From assembly GCA_019114205.1 (NCBI GenBank), contig DXFY01000016.1, positions 1 through 64,000 of the forward strand: a stretch of DNA of 64,000 nucleotides, given 5' to 3'. Below the pieces are notes generated by a model. It saw only the letters and a program-made list of their open reading frames with translations, ran no database searches and was not told the DNA's origin. Each line of letters opens with the position of its first letter. Within the stretch, counting starts at the first letter, position 1. A program made the translations under genes and the position numbers. Of this stretch, positions 17,401-26,560 are shown piece by piece. Origin of the DNA: Candidatus Tidjanibacter gallistercoris (lineage in GTDB: Bacteria > Bacteroidota > Bacteroidia > Bacteroidales > Rikenellaceae).

Positions 17401-18145
17401 TAAGGCGTTCCGCCGGGCGGGTGCCGAGGTGACGACGAGCGTTTTCCGCAACCTGTCCGGTGCCGACGTGCTGGCGTCCATCGACGAAATGTGCGGCCGG
17501 ATAGCCGCCTGCGACATCTTCGTGCTGAGCGGCGGCTTCTCGTCGGGCGACGAACCGGACGGCAGCGGCAAGTTCATCGTGAGCGTACTGAACAACGCCC
17601 GAATCAAGGAGGCGATACACGGACTGCTCGACCGCGGCGGTCTGATACTCGGCATCTGCAACGGCTTCCAGGCGCTCGTGAAATCGGGTCTGCTGCCTTA
17701 CGGGAGGCTCGGAACGCTGACGCCCGATTCGCCGACGCTCTTCCGCAACGACGTGAACCGCCATATTTCGCAGACGGTGCGCACGCGGGTGGCCTCGACG
17801 AATTCGCCGTGGCTCGCCGGATTCCGTACGGGCGAACTGCATACCGTCGCCGTCAGTCACGGCGAGGGCAAGTTCGTGGTGAACGAACGGCAGGCTAAGG
17901 AGCTTTTCGAGGCAGGCCAGGTGGCTTTCCAGTATGCCGATGCCGACGGGATGCCGACCGGCAGGGCGCCTTTCAACCCCAACGGCTCCTATTACGCCAT
18001 CGAGGGTATCGTGAGCCGCGACGGTCGGATACTCGGCAAGATGGGACACACGGAGCGTTACGAACCCAACCTGTTCCGCAACATCGCCGGCAACAAGACG
18101 CAGGACATCTTCGGCAATGCGGTGCGGTATTTCAGAAAGAAGTGA
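14435..18145 (+). CDS. purL: Phosphoribosylformylglycinamidine synthase (single-chain form)
   Basis: Converts FGAR to FGAM using glutamine and ATP. The 1236-residue protein is the large fused type. It has an N-terminal PurS-like region (MENYRIYVEKKP), then paired synthetase domains with YWSDHCRHTTF, KNETHNHPTEIEPFGGAST, FGAGGVSVAIGEL and GGKDSMSG. The C-terminal class I glutaminase has the nucleophile Cys in LGICNGFQAL and a His in the segment GHTERYEPNLF. Because the glutaminase is fused, no separate purQ or purS is needed, and none is present. Start MENYRI at 14435 follows purK by 46 nt. Confidence 0.95.
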   Translation: MENYRIYVEKKPEFRVEAQSLQEELNGNLGLSLRGLRLLNVYDLFGFTPELLEKSRYGVFGELVTDVVTDSLDLTGRKYLAVEYLPGQFDQRASSAEECVMLLEPDAGVKIRSARLLILDDDVTDADMARIRKYYINGVESREKNLAVLGLNENAEVRPVPVLEGFTRMTDGELAPYCRASGLAMNADDLREVVAYFRREGRDPSETELRILDTYWSDHCRHTTFTTVLEEITVDESFMKGEMEGALDLYRRMREELGRTDKPVCLMDMATIGARYLKKKGLLADLEESEENNACSIYINVDVDGRPQRWLLQFKNETHNHPTEIEPFGGASTCLGGAIRDPLSGRAYVYQAMRVTGAGNIYQPVGETLEGKLPQRIISTKAAAGYSSYGNQIGLATTHVREIYHPDYVAKRLEVGAVAGAVKAEHVRRERPVPGDIVLLLGGRTGRDGIGGATGSSKEHNAQSLEECGSEVQKGNAPEERKLQRLFRRPEVTRLIKKSNDFGAGGVSVAIGELTDGLDIYLDRVPTKYSGLNATELAISESQERMAVVIERADREEFERYCAEENVEATHVADVTDTCRMRMYNGERLVVDLSREFIDSAGARHYARAAVAGVERRDPFLRRVQGATTAEKMRAVLSDDNVVSQKGMVEMFDSTIGASTVLMPYGGRTQQTETQVSVQKIPVGDGYTDTASIMTFGFNPFVSAWSPYHGAAYAVVEAVTKAVAAGAAYEGMRFSYQEYFERMTDDPHTWGKPLAALLGALKMQEALGLPSIGGKDSMSGTFRDIDVPPTLIAFGITTVDADRVISPEFKEAGHRIYLIEHLPLHNYMPDTEVLKKNWSYVHERIAAGDIVSGWAVGFGGVAEAVAKMSFGNRIGADIRVNERELFGFGYGSIVVESRAELDWPGAVELGRTVAEEAVTVNGERMALDELLEANTVKFAAVYPDRGTTEAPVMQHEPQPVRFEYPGPAKEHPVAYLPSFPGTNCDYDTAKAFRRAGAEVTTSVFRNLSGADVLASIDEMCGRIAACDIFVLSGGFSSGDEPDGSGKFIVSVLNNARIKEAIHGLLDRGGLILGICNGFQALVKSGLLPYGRLGTLTPDSPTLFRNDVNRHISQTVRTRVASTNSPWLAGFRTGELHTVAVSHGEGKFVVNERQAKELFEAGQVAFQYADADGMPTGRAPFNPNGSYYAIEGIVSRDGRILGKMGHTERYEPNLFRNIAGNKTQDIFGNAVRYFRKK

Positions 18146-18227
18146 ATCGAAACGAACCGGTCCGCCGCAGTGCGGATGCAGCATAAAACAGTATGAATAA
18201 AACGAATAAATAAAATTTCCGACGACT

Positions 18228-18935
18228 ATGGAACAACGCGAAATGCTCTACGAGGGCAAGGCAAAACAGGTATTCCTGACGGACGACCCCGACCTGATTG
18301 TCATCCACTACAAAGACGACGCCACGGCATACAACAATGTGAAGAAGGCGACTATCGAGGCGAAGGGGCTGCTCAACAACCAGATATCCACCATCATTTT
18401 CAAATATCTGATTGATAACGGCATACCGACTCATTTCATCGAACAGCTCAACGACCGCGACCAGCTTTGCCGCCGCGTGACGATTTTCCCGCTGGAGGTC
18501 ATCGTGCGCAACGTCATCGCCGGTTCGATGGCCAAGCGCCTCGACATTCCGGAGGGTACGAAACCCTCGAACACCATCATCGACATCTGCTACAAGAAGG
18601 ACGAACTCGGCGACCCGCTCATCAACAACGACCATGCCGTGGCGCTCGGCATCGCCACCTACGAGGAGCTGGACGAAATGTTCGCGCTGACGCGCCGGAT
18701 TAACGTGCTGCTGACCGACCTGTTCAAGAAGCTGGGTATTACGCTCGTGGACTTCAAAATCGAGTTCGGCAAGACGAGCGACGGCAAAATCGTGTTGGCC
18801 GACGAGATAAGCCCGGATACCTGCCGCCTGTGGGATTCGGCGACCAACGAGAAACTCGACAAAGACCGTTTCCGCCGCGACCTGGGCAAGGTGCGCGAGG
18901 CTTACGAGGAGATACTCAACAGGCTGACGAAATAG
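18228..18935 (+). CDS. purC: SAICAR synthase
   Basis: Adds aspartate to CAIR. The 235-residue bacterial-type enzyme has [45 protein letters not shown]-like [12 protein letters not shown] and the substrate-binding [12 protein letters not shown]. It closes the purE-K-L-C unit: a strong terminator follows 16 nt after its stop. Confidence 0.95.
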   Translation: MEQREMLYEGKAKQVFLTDDPDLIVIHYKDDATAYNNVKKATIEAKGLLNNQISTIIFKYLIDNGIPTHFIEQLNDRDQLCRRVTIFPLEVIVRNVIAGSMAKRLDIPEGTKPSNTIIDICYKKDELGDPLINNDHAVALGIATYEELDEMFALTRRINVLLTDLFKKLGITLVDFKIEFGKTSDGKIVLADEISPDTCRLWDSATNEKLDKDRFRRDLGKVREAYEEILNRLTK

Positions 18936-18951
18936 GCAGGACAGGATACGT

Positions 18952-18997
18952 TCCGGTCCCGTAACGACGTTTGCAGATACGGGACCGGATGTTTTTT
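18952..18997 (+). terminator. Terminator after purC
   Basis: A 12-bp perfect stem (TCCGGTCCCGTA at 18952-18963, complement at 18978-18989) with a 14-nt loop, then TGTTTTTT. It separates purEKLC from purFMNHD. Confidence 0.85.
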
Positions 18998-19038
18998 CCG
19001 GACGATGCCCGAAAACGCATGTACGGAGGGATTTTCCC

Positions 19039-19069
19039 TTGCGTGTGTGGTGTCGTTTTTTTATTTTTG
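19039..19069 (+). promoter_or_regulatory. Promoter of purFMNHD-folD
   Basis: TTG at 19039-19041, a 20-bp spacer and TATTTTTG at 19062-19069, fitting the Bacteroidetes consensus. The leader to purF is about 65 nt and contains a GC-rich inverted repeat (around CCGGCGGCGTCGGCCGC), possibly structured. Confidence 0.75.
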
Positions 19070-19141
19070 ACGAATCTATCGGCATGCCGGCGGCGTCGGC
19101 CGCAGCGGGCCGGGAGGATATTTATTTGGAGGACAAAGCAA

Positions 19142-20554
19142 ATGGCTAATTATCAGGACAGGCAAATCCATGAGGAGTGCGGGGTGTTCGGGGTGTTCGG
19201 TGTCGGGAATGCCGCATCGCTGACCTACTACGGGCTCCATTCGCTCCAGCACCGCGGCCAGGAGGGGTGCGGCATCGTGAGCGTGGATAACCGCGTATTC
19301 CATCGCGTGAAGGGCGAGGGGCTCGTGACGGAAGTGTTCAACGAGGACAACCTGCGCACGCTCACGGGGAACATGGCAATCGGACACGTGCGCTATTCGA
19401 CGACGGGCGGCGGCGGCATCGACAACGTCCAGCCCTTCATGTTCATGCACAGCACGGGCGATTTTGCGCTCGCGCACAACGGCAACCTCGTGAATTCGCG
19501 CCAGCTCAAAAACTTCCTCGAAGAGCGCGGCAGCCTGTTCCACTCCACTTCGGACAGCGAGATTTTTGCCCACCTCATCAAGAAGGAGACCGACAGCCGC
19601 GACCGCATCTTCCCCATTCTCGAAGCGCTGAACATGGTCGAGGGGGCGTTCGCGCTGCTCATCATGACGGCCAGCAAGATATACGCCTGCCGCGACAAGC
19701 ACGGCCTGCGTCCGCTCTCGATAGGACGGCTGGGCGACGGGTACGTGGTGAGCAGCGAAACGTGCGCCTTCGAGGTGGTGGGTGCCGAGTTCATCCGCGA
19801 CGTGGCTCCCGGCGAGGTGGTCATCATCGACGTGAACGGCCTGCAAAGCGTGGACTATTCCAAATTCAAGCACTACAACATGTGCGCGATGGAATACGTC
19901 TATTTCGCCCGTCCCGACAGCGACATCGAGGGCACCAACGTGCATGCCTTCCGCAAGGAGACGGGGCGCATGCTCTACGAGGAGGCTCCGGTGGATGCGG
20001 ACATCGTCGTGGGCGTTCCCGATTCGAGCCTCAGCGCCGCCATCGGTTACAGCGAGGCGAGCGGTATTCCCTACGAAATGGGGCTCATCAAGAACAAATA
20101 CGTGGGGCGTACCTTCATCCAGCCTTCGCAGGAACTTCGCGAGAAAGGGGTGCGGATGAAACTCTCGCCGGTGCGGAGCATCGTCGAGGGGAAGAGGCTG
20201 GTCATCGTGGACGACTCCATCGTGCGCGGCACCACTTCGCGCCGCATCGTGAAGATGCTCCGTCAGTCGGGCGCTAAGGAGATACACATGCGTATCGCCA
20301 GCCCGGCGATTACCCATCCGTGCTTCTACGGCGTGGACATGTCCACGTACGACGAGCTGATATGCGCACGGGAGCAGGATTCGGAGACGGTGCGCAAAAT
20401 CATCGGGGCCGATTCGCTCGTGTGGCTGTCGCCCGAAGCGCTCTACAAGGCAGCGGGCGGACGGAAAGAGTTGTGCATCGCCTGTTTCAATGGCCGTTAT
20501 CCGACGGCGCTCTACCAGTCGATACACGAAGTGAACAAGGACAAGAAATGTTGA
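19142..20554 (+). CDS. purF: Amidophosphoribosyltransferase
   Basis: First step of purine synthesis: PRPP plus glutamine to phosphoribosylamine. An 11-residue propeptide (MANYQDRQIHE) ends before the sequence ECGVFGVFG, whose Cys is the Ntn-glutaminase nucleophile. The C-terminal phosphoribosyltransferase carries VIVDDSIVRGTTSRR. Cys residues in KHYNMCAMEY, ITHPCFYG and ELCIACFNG match the four [4Fe-4S] ligands of the B. subtilis-type enzyme, implying an oxygen-sensitive protein suited to an anaerobe. Length is 470 residues. It heads the second pur unit and has its own promoter. Confidence 0.95.
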   Translation: MANYQDRQIHEECGVFGVFGVGNAASLTYYGLHSLQHRGQEGCGIVSVDNRVFHRVKGEGLVTEVFNEDNLRTLTGNMAIGHVRYSTTGGGGIDNVQPFMFMHSTGDFALAHNGNLVNSRQLKNFLEERGSLFHSTSDSEIFAHLIKKETDSRDRIFPILEALNMVEGAFALLIMTASKIYACRDKHGLRPLSIGRLGDGYVVSSETCAFEVVGAEFIRDVAPGEVVIIDVNGLQSVDYSKFKHYNMCAMEYVYFARPDSDIEGTNVHAFRKETGRMLYEEAPVDADIVVGVPDSSLSAAIGYSEASGIPYEMGLIKNKYVGRTFIQPSQELREKGVRMKLSPVRSIVEGKRLVIVDDSIVRGTTSRRIVKMLRQSGAKEIHMRIASPAITHPCFYGVDMSTYDELICAREQDSETVRKIIGADSLVWLSPEALYKAAGGRKELCIACFNGRYPTALYQSIHEVNKDKKC

Positions 20555-20578
20555 TTGCATACGAAAAACGAAATATTT

Positions 20579-21604
20579 ATGGCAAAGAGTTATGAAGAGG
20601 CAGGCGTGAACCTCGAAGCGGGTTACGAGGGGGTGAGACGCATCAAGAAACACGTCGCATCCACGGCGCGTACCGGCGTGATGGGCAACATAGGCGCGTT
20701 CGGCGGCATGTTCGACCTTTCAAAACTCGGAGTCGCCGAACCGGTACTCGTCAGCGGAACGGATGGCGTGGGCACCAAGCTGAAGATAGCCATCGAGATG
20801 GACCGGCACGACACCATCGGTATCGATGCCGTGGCCATGTGCGTGAACGACGTGCTCGCGCAGGGGGCCGAACCCATCTTTTTCCTCGACTATATCGCGC
20901 TGGGCATCAATGACCCGGTGAAGGTGGAAGCCATCGTGTCGGGGGTGGCCGACGGCTGCCGGCAGGCGGGGTGCGCTTTGGTGGGCGGCGAGACGGCCGA
21001 GATGCCGGGCATGTATGCCGGAGACGACTACGACATCGCGGGCTTTACCTGCGGCGTGGTGGAAAAGGCGCGGCTCATCGACTGCTCCAGGGTAGCGGTC
21101 GGAGACGTGCTCGTGGGTATCGCATCGAGCGGTGTGCATTCCAACGGCTTCAGCCTCGTGCGCAAAATTGTGGCGGACAACGGACTCTGTTTGGAAAAGG
21201 TCTATCCCGAACTCGGCGAACGGACGCTGGGCGAGGTGCTGCTGACTCCTACGAAAATATACGTGAAACAGGTGCTCGACGTGATTGCACAGTGCGACGT
21301 ACACGGCATCAGCCACATTACCGGCGGCGGGTTCGACGAGAACATTCCCCGCATCCTGAAGGAAGGACAGGGTATCGAGGTAGAGGAGGGAACCTGGGAA
21401 ATCCTTCCCGTGTTCCGCTTCCTCGAAAAGTACGGGAAAATCGACCACCGCGAAATGTTCAATATCTTCAACATGGGTATCGGTATGGTCGTCGCCCTGC
21501 CCGAAGGCGATGCGGCGAAGGCCGTCGCGATACTCGAAGGCTACGGCGAGCGGGCGTCCGTTATCGGGCGCGTCACTGCTGCCGAAGGCGTGGTCATCCG
21601 GTAG
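20579..21604 (+). CDS. purM: Phosphoribosylformylglycinamidine cyclo-ligase (AIR synthase)
   Basis: Closes the imidazole ring of FGAM. The 341-residue protein starts [11 protein letters not shown] and shows [42 protein letters not shown] and [15 protein letters not shown], all standard PurM elements. It starts 24 nt after purF. The upstream in-frame ATG at 20555 is unlikely. Confidence 0.95.
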   Translation: MAKSYEEAGVNLEAGYEGVRRIKKHVASTARTGVMGNIGAFGGMFDLSKLGVAEPVLVSGTDGVGTKLKIAIEMDRHDTIGIDAVAMCVNDVLAQGAEPIFFLDYIALGINDPVKVEAIVSGVADGCRQAGCALVGGETAEMPGMYAGDDYDIAGFTCGVVEKARLIDCSRVAVGDVLVGIASSGVHSNGFSLVRKIVADNGLCLEKVYPELGERTLGEVLLTPTKIYVKQVLDVIAQCDVHGISHITGGGFDENIPRILKEGQGIEVEEGTWEILPVFRFLEKYGKIDHREMFNIFNMGIGMVVALPEGDAAKAVAILEGYGERASVIGRVTAAEGVVIR

Positions 21605-21712
21605 AGACCGCATTTACGAAGCGCCCTGCGGCGGGCGAAGCGGGATACGGCGGCCGGGCCGCCGCGAGGCCTGCGAAAACCGGCGGGGCGGAAAAGCATG
21701 TGAAAAAACAGA

Positions 21713-22303
21713 ATGATGCGAAACGAAGGAAAAGCGAGACTCGCCGTGTTCGCCAGCGGCAACGGCAGTAACTTCGAGGCGATTGCCGCGGCGTGCGCCG
21801 ACGGGCGTCTCGATGCGCAGGTCGTGTTGCTCGTGTGCGACCGACCGGGGGCCTATGTGTGCGAGCGGGCCGCCCGGTTCGGGGTGGAGACGTTCGCGTT
21901 CCGGCCGAAGAGCTACGAATCGAAAGAGGCATACGAACGGGAAATCGTGCGGATGCTCGACCGGCGGGGCGTGGAGCTCGTCTGTCTGGCCGGCTACATG
22001 CGGATACTTTCCCGCGCGATGCTCGATGCCTACGGCGGACGCATCATCAACATCCACCCCTCGCTGCTGCCCGCCTTCAAGGGCGCGCATGCCATCCGGG
22101 ATGCGTTCGAGTACGGCGTGAAGGTCTACGGGGTGACGGTACATTACGTCAGCGACGAGCTCGACGGGGGAAAAATCATCGCCCAGCGGGCTTTCGAATA
22201 TACCGGAGGCGATGCGGAAGAGCTGGAGGCGATGGTCCATGCGGTGGAGCATCCGCTCTACGTGGAGGCCATAACCGGACTGCTTGCGGGCCGCGGCGCA
22301 TAG
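21713..22303 (+). CDS. purN: Phosphoribosylglycinamide formyltransferase (folate dependent)
   Basis: Transfers formyl from 10-formyl-THF to GAR. Motifs: VFASGNGSNFEAI (phosphate loop), LAGYMRILS, the catalytic Asn-His in INIHPSLLPAFKG, and VHYVSDELDGG with the catalytic Asp. The 196-residue length is typical. Two adjacent ATG codons at 21713 and 21716 are possible. The 108 nt before it hold only GC-rich sequence with small inverted repeats. Confidence 0.93.
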   Translation: MMRNEGKARLAVFASGNGSNFEAIAAACADGRLDAQVVLLVCDRPGAYVCERAARFGVETFAFRPKSYESKEAYEREIVRMLDRRGVELVCLAGYMRILSRAMLDAYGGRIINIHPSLLPAFKGAHAIRDAFEYGVKVYGVTVHYVSDELDGGKIIAQRAFEYTGGDAEELEAMVHAVEHPLYVEAITGLLAGRGA

Positions 22304-22541
22304 CGGCATAACCACCGCTCCCGCACGGGCGCCCGTATTTTCGGAAGGGGAACCGTGAAGCAGGGGCGGAGAGCATGAAACGGAAAGAAATAGGGGAGCC
22401 TGCCTGTACGTTCCCATGCATCCGACTGTCGGAAGCAGTCGTGCGTCCCGTCCGAAAGGAGGGGACTGTGTGATGCCTTCGGTCGGGGGGGGCTGTGCAG
22501 GGAGGGGGATATAAATGCAGAAACGAAAAAACAGATACGGA

Positions 22542-24071
22542 ATGAGAGCACTTATCAGTGTCAGCGACAAGACGGGCATCGTCGAATTCGCGGGCGGTTT
22601 GAAGAAACTCGGTTGGGACATCATCGCCACGGGCGGCACCATGAAGCTGCTGCGCGATGCGGGGTTGGAAGTAATCAATATCAGCGATGTGACGGGATTC
22701 CCGGAAATCTGCGACGGTCGCGTGAAGACGCTCCATCCCAAGGTGCACGGCGGCCTGCTGGCCCGCCGCGACGTGCAGAGCCATCTGGATGCGCTGCGTG
22801 AGAACGGTATCGAATTCATCGACATGGTCTGCGTGAACCTGTATCCGTTCCGCCAGACGATAGCCAAAGAGGGCGTCGCCATGGAGGATGCGATAGAGAA
22901 TATCGACATAGGCGGCCCGTCGATGCTCCGCAGTGCGGCCAAGAATTACCGCGACGTGACGGTCGTATGCGACCCGCAGGATTACGGACAGGTACTCGGC
23001 GAAATCGGGGCCGAAGGCAATACGCGCCCCGAAACGCGGTTGGCCCTGTCGGCAAAGGCGTTCACCCATACGGCACAGTACGACTCCTGCATCGCCTCCT
23101 ATCTGCGGGAAAAAGCCGGTCTGGAGGAGAAACTGTTCCTCGATTTCGATATCGTGCAGACGCTCCGCTACGGCGAGAACCCCCACCAGCAGGCGAAGTT
23201 CTACCGCGGTGCGTCGCCCGTGCCCTTCTCGCTGGCGTTCGCCCGGCAGCTGAACGGCAAGGAGCTTTCGTACAACAACATACAGGATGCCAATGCGGCA
23301 CTCAACATCGTGCGCGAATTCGACGAACCGTTCTGCGTGGGATTGAAGCACATGAATCCCTGCGGCGCGGCCGTGGGGAGCGACATCCGCCAGGCGTGGG
23401 AGAAGGCGTACGAAGCGGACAAGGTGAGCATCTACGGCGGTATCGTGGCAGTGAACCGCGAGCTGGATGCGGCGACGGCACTGGCCATGAAGCCCGTATT
23501 CCTGGAAATCGTCATCGCTCCTTCGTTCTCGGAGGAGGCGCTCGAAATATTGACCAAAAAGAAGAACCTGCGCCTGCTCGAAGTGGACATGACGCGCAGC
23601 GGTGAGCGCGAACGCCAGTTAGTGAGCGTGAACGGCGGCCTGCTCGTACAGGACCTCGATACGGAAACCCGTACCGTGACCGAGGCGATGACCGTGACGA
23701 AGCGGCGGCCCGATGCCGCGCAGCTCGCCGACATGAATTTTGCTTGGAGCATCGTAAAACATGTGAAGTCCAATGCCATCGTGGTGGTGAAGGACGGCTG
23801 TACGGTAGGTATCGGTGCGGGGCAGATGAACCGCGTGGGTTCGGCCGAAATCGCCCTGAAAGAGGCCCGAAGCAAGGGATTGACCCAGGGACTCGTGCTC
23901 GCGTCGGACGGTTTCCTGCCCTTCGACGATACGGTGACGCTGGCGGCGGGATACGGCGTGTCGGCCATCGTGCAGCCCGGCGGCAGCATCCACGACGGGG
24001 ATTCCGTCGCGAAAGCCGACGAACTGGGTATTGCCATGGTATTTACGGGCGAACGTCATTTCAAACATTGA
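22542..24071 (+). CDS. purH: Bifunctional AICAR transformylase / IMP cyclohydrolase
   Basis: Last two steps to IMP. The N-terminal MGS-like cyclohydrolase domain begins MRALISVSDKTG with TGGTMKLL and KTLHPKVHGGLL. The C-terminal transformylase has LRYGENPHQQA, the catalytic KHMNPCG and FLPFDDTV. Length from 22542 is 509 residues; a start at 22515 would add nine that lie outside the domain. A 238-nt gap after purN has no promoter I can defend, so it probably belongs to the purF unit. Confidence 0.95.
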   Translation: MRALISVSDKTGIVEFAGGLKKLGWDIIATGGTMKLLRDAGLEVINISDVTGFPEICDGRVKTLHPKVHGGLLARRDVQSHLDALRENGIEFIDMVCVNLYPFRQTIAKEGVAMEDAIENIDIGGPSMLRSAAKNYRDVTVVCDPQDYGQVLGEIGAEGNTRPETRLALSAKAFTHTAQYDSCIASYLREKAGLEEKLFLDFDIVQTLRYGENPHQQAKFYRGASPVPFSLAFARQLNGKELSYNNIQDANAALNIVREFDEPFCVGLKHMNPCGAAVGSDIRQAWEKAYEADKVSIYGGIVAVNRELDAATALAMKPVFLEIVIAPSFSEEALEILTKKKNLRLLEVDMTRSGERERQLVSVNGGLLVQDLDTETRTVTEAMTVTKRRPDAAQLADMNFAWSIVKHVKSNAIVVVKDGCTVGIGAGQMNRVGSAEIALKEARSKGLTQGLVLASDGFLPFDDTVTLAAGYGVSAIVQPGGSIHDGDSVAKADELGIAMVFTGERHFKH

Positions 24072-24251
24072 CGGATACGGCCGGGAGTGCGCCGGGTGGC
24101 CGGGATTGTGGGGCTGTGCGATGGAGTGCGGTGTACTGTCCGGGTATGCTGGGAAGGCGTTGGCGGACGTCGGGCCGGAAAGGGACTTTCGCATGGATTC
24201 CGAAGCGGAGAGGCAGTGCGCGGTGAGGCGCTGCGGCAGAAGAAACAGAAT

Positions 24252-25532
24252 ATGACAGAAAATAACGAACCTATGAAAGTGCTTGTTGTGGGCGGCGGTG
24301 GCCGTTGCCATGCGATTGCGGATGCCCTCGGCCGTTCGCCGAAGGTGGATAAAATCTATTGTGCGCCGGGTAATGCCGGTACGGCGGCGGTGGCCGAGAA
24401 CGTACCGCTGAAGGATACCGATGTGTCGGGACTGCTGGCCTTCGCGCGGGAGCGGGGCGTGGACCTGACGGTGGTCGGGCCGGAGGCGGCATTGCAGGCC
24501 GGAATCGTGGATGCGTTCCGGGAACACGGGCTCCGCATCTTCGGCCCTACCGCGGCTGCGGCCCGTATCGAAACGAGCAAGGAGTTCGCCAAGGAACTCA
24601 TGATGCGGCACGGGATACCGACGGCCGCTTACCGTCCGTTCGACGACTACCGCGAGGCGCTGGATTACGTGGCATCGCGACCGTTGCCTGCGGTGCTCAA
24701 GTACGACGGACTGGCCGCCGGTAAGGGGGTGGTCGTCGCACAGACCATGCAGGAGGCGGAGGAGGCCCTGCGCGACATGCTGCTCGACGACCGGTTCGGC
24801 CGCGGGCGGGTCATCGTGGAGGATTACCTCGAAGGACCGGAATTTTCGTTCATGTGTTTCGTGTCGGGTTCCCGTGTCTGGCCGATGCCGCTGGCGCAGG
24901 ACCACAAGCGGGCTTTCGACGGCGACCGGGGGCCCAATACGGGTGGCATGGGCGCCTACTCGCCCGTACCGTTCATCGGCGAGGAGGAGCGCCGGTTCGC
25001 GCTGGACAACATTATGAAAAAGGCGGCTGCCGCACTGGTGCTCGAAGGGCTGCCCTTTACGGGCGTGCTGTACGGCGGACTTATGAAAACGAAAGAGGGC
25101 ATCAAGGTCATCGAGTTCAATGCCCGTTTCGGCGACCCCGAAACGGAAGTGGTGCTGCCGCGCCTGAAGAGCGATATTTACGACATCTTCGCGGCGGTAG
25201 CCGACGGCGGGACATTGGAGGAACCCGTGTGGGACGACCGGGCGGCGCTGGGTATCGTGATGGCTTCCAAAGGCTATCCGGGTTCCTGCGAAAAGGGGTT
25301 CCCGATAGGGGGGCTCGATACCCTGCACGATTCGGATATCATCGTGTACCACATGGGAACCGCGTCGGCCGACGGAAGGACGGTGACCTCCGGCGGACGT
25401 GTGCTGATTGCGGTCGGGCGCGGGGATACGCTGGCCGAAGCCCGGCTGAAGGCGCTGGAAGGCGTAGGCAGGGTGGAGTGCGGCAACCTCTTCTACCGAA
25501 CCGACATAGGGGCCGCGGCTCTGGGGCGCTGA
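24252..25532 (+). CDS. purD: Phosphoribosylamine-glycine ligase (GAR synthetase)
   Basis: ATP-grasp enzyme joining glycine to phosphoribosylamine. It shows VVGPEAALQAGIVD, LKYDGLAAGKGVVV, ALAQDHKRAFDGDRGPNTGGMGAYSP-type segment and VIEFNARFGDPETEVVLPRL. The usual N-terminal signature GGREHA reads GGRCHA here, with Cys in place of a Glu that is nearly invariant in the PurD proteins I remember. The rest of the active site looks intact. Starts at 24252 (MTENNEP) or 24273 (MKVLVVGGGG) are both plausible. Confidence 0.93.
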   Translation: MTENNEPMKVLVVGGGGRCHAIADALGRSPKVDKIYCAPGNAGTAAVAENVPLKDTDVSGLLAFARERGVDLTVVGPEAALQAGIVDAFREHGLRIFGPTAAAARIETSKEFAKELMMRHGIPTAAYRPFDDYREALDYVASRPLPAVLKYDGLAAGKGVVVAQTMQEAEEALRDMLLDDRFGRGRVIVEDYLEGPEFSFMCFVSGSRVWPMPLAQDHKRAFDGDRGPNTGGMGAYSPVPFIGEEERRFALDNIMKKAAAALVLEGLPFTGVLYGGLMKTKEGIKVIEFNARFGDPETEVVLPRLKSDIYDIFAAVADGGTLEEPVWDDRAALGIVMASKGYPGSCEKGFPIGGLDTLHDSDIIVYHMGTASADGRTVTSGGRVLIAVGRGDTLAEARLKALEGVGRVECGNLFYRTDIGAAALGR

Positions 25533-25623
25533 GGCTCTGAGGCTCCGGGGCGCATGAACCGGGATGCGGAAAATTTGTACGGAACGTCAGTATGTGGCGG
25601 AAGAAATAAATTGAGAAGCGATT

Positions 25624-26484
25624 ATGGTAATAAGCGGGAAAGAACTTTCGATGGAGATGAAGCGGCAGATGGCCGCGAAGGTGAAAGAACTCGAACAGGA
25701 ATACGGCCGGGTGCCGCACCTGGTCGTGGTGCTCGTCGGCGACGACCCAGGCAGCGTTTCCTACGTGACCGGCAAGGCCAAGGCCGCCGACGAAATAGGC
25801 ATCCGGAATACCACCGTCCGTAGGCCTGAAACGATTACCGAGGCGGAGATGCTGGCTCTGATAGAGGAACTGAATACGGACGACGGGGTGGACGGCATCC
25901 TCGTGCAGCTTCCCCTGCCGAAACATATCGATTCGGACAAGGTCATTGCGGCGATAGACCGTGGCAAGGATGTGGACGGATTCCATCCGCTCAACGTGGC
26001 ATCGCTCTGGCTCAGGCAGGAATGCCTGCTTCCCTGTACTCCGAAGGGCATCATCCGGCTGCTCCGGAGTACCGGAACGGAGATTGCCGGCAAACGTGCC
26101 GTCGTCATCGGTCGCAGCAACATCGTGGGGCTTCCGGTGGCGAAACTGTTGCTGGACGAGAATGCGACGGTGACGATTGCGCACAGCCGGACGAAGAACC
26201 TGCCCGAAGTGACGCGCGAGGCCGATATCCTCGTGGTGGCTATCGGAAGGCCGAAATTCGTCACTGCGGATATGGTGAAGCCGGGAGCGGTGGTTATCGA
26301 CGTCGGTGTGAACCGCGACCCGGCGACGGGCAAGCTGTGCGGCGATGTGGATTTCGAGGCCTGCGAACCGGTGGCCGGCATGATAACGAAGGTGCCGGGC
26401 GGTGTGGGGCCCATGACTATTACTATCCTGATGGAGAATACCATAGAGGCTTTCCAGCGGCGTATGGAACGCGCCCGCCGATAG
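25624..26484 (+). CDS. folD: Bifunctional methylenetetrahydrofolate dehydrogenase / cyclohydrolase
   Basis: Makes 10-formyl-THF from methylene-THF, the one-carbon donor for PurN and PurH. It shows SYVTGKAKAADEIGI with the catalytic Tyr and Lys, DGILVQLPLP, KDVDGFHPLN, the NADP loop VVIGRSNIVGLPVA and the terminal GGVGPMTITILMENT. Length is 286 residues. It lies 91 nt after purD and probably ends the purine transcript, tying folate flux to purine synthesis. Confidence 0.95.
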   Translation: MVISGKELSMEMKRQMAAKVKELEQEYGRVPHLVVVLVGDDPGSVSYVTGKAKAADEIGIRNTTVRRPETITEAEMLALIEELNTDDGVDGILVQLPLPKHIDSDKVIAAIDRGKDVDGFHPLNVASLWLRQECLLPCTPKGIIRLLRSTGTEIAGKRAVVIGRSNIVGLPVAKLLLDENATVTIAHSRTKNLPEVTREADILVVAIGRPKFVTADMVKPGAVVIDVGVNRDPATGKLCGDVDFEACEPVAGMITKVPGGVGPMTITILMENTIEAFQRRMERARR

Positions 26485-26502
26485 GAAGGGCCGGAAGAAG
26501 AA

Positions 26503-26560
26503 ACCGTCGTCGCGACGGTCGGGCGGCATGTATCTTCACGGTACATGCCGCCGCTTGTTT
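26503..26560 (+). terminator. Double hairpin terminator after folD
   Basis: Two consecutive hairpins follow folD. The first is ACCGTCG/CGACGGT (26503-26519) and the second is a strong 11-bp stem GGCGGCATGTA (26522-26532)/TACATGCCGCC (26542-26552). They are followed by GCTTGTTT. Confidence 0.6.
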
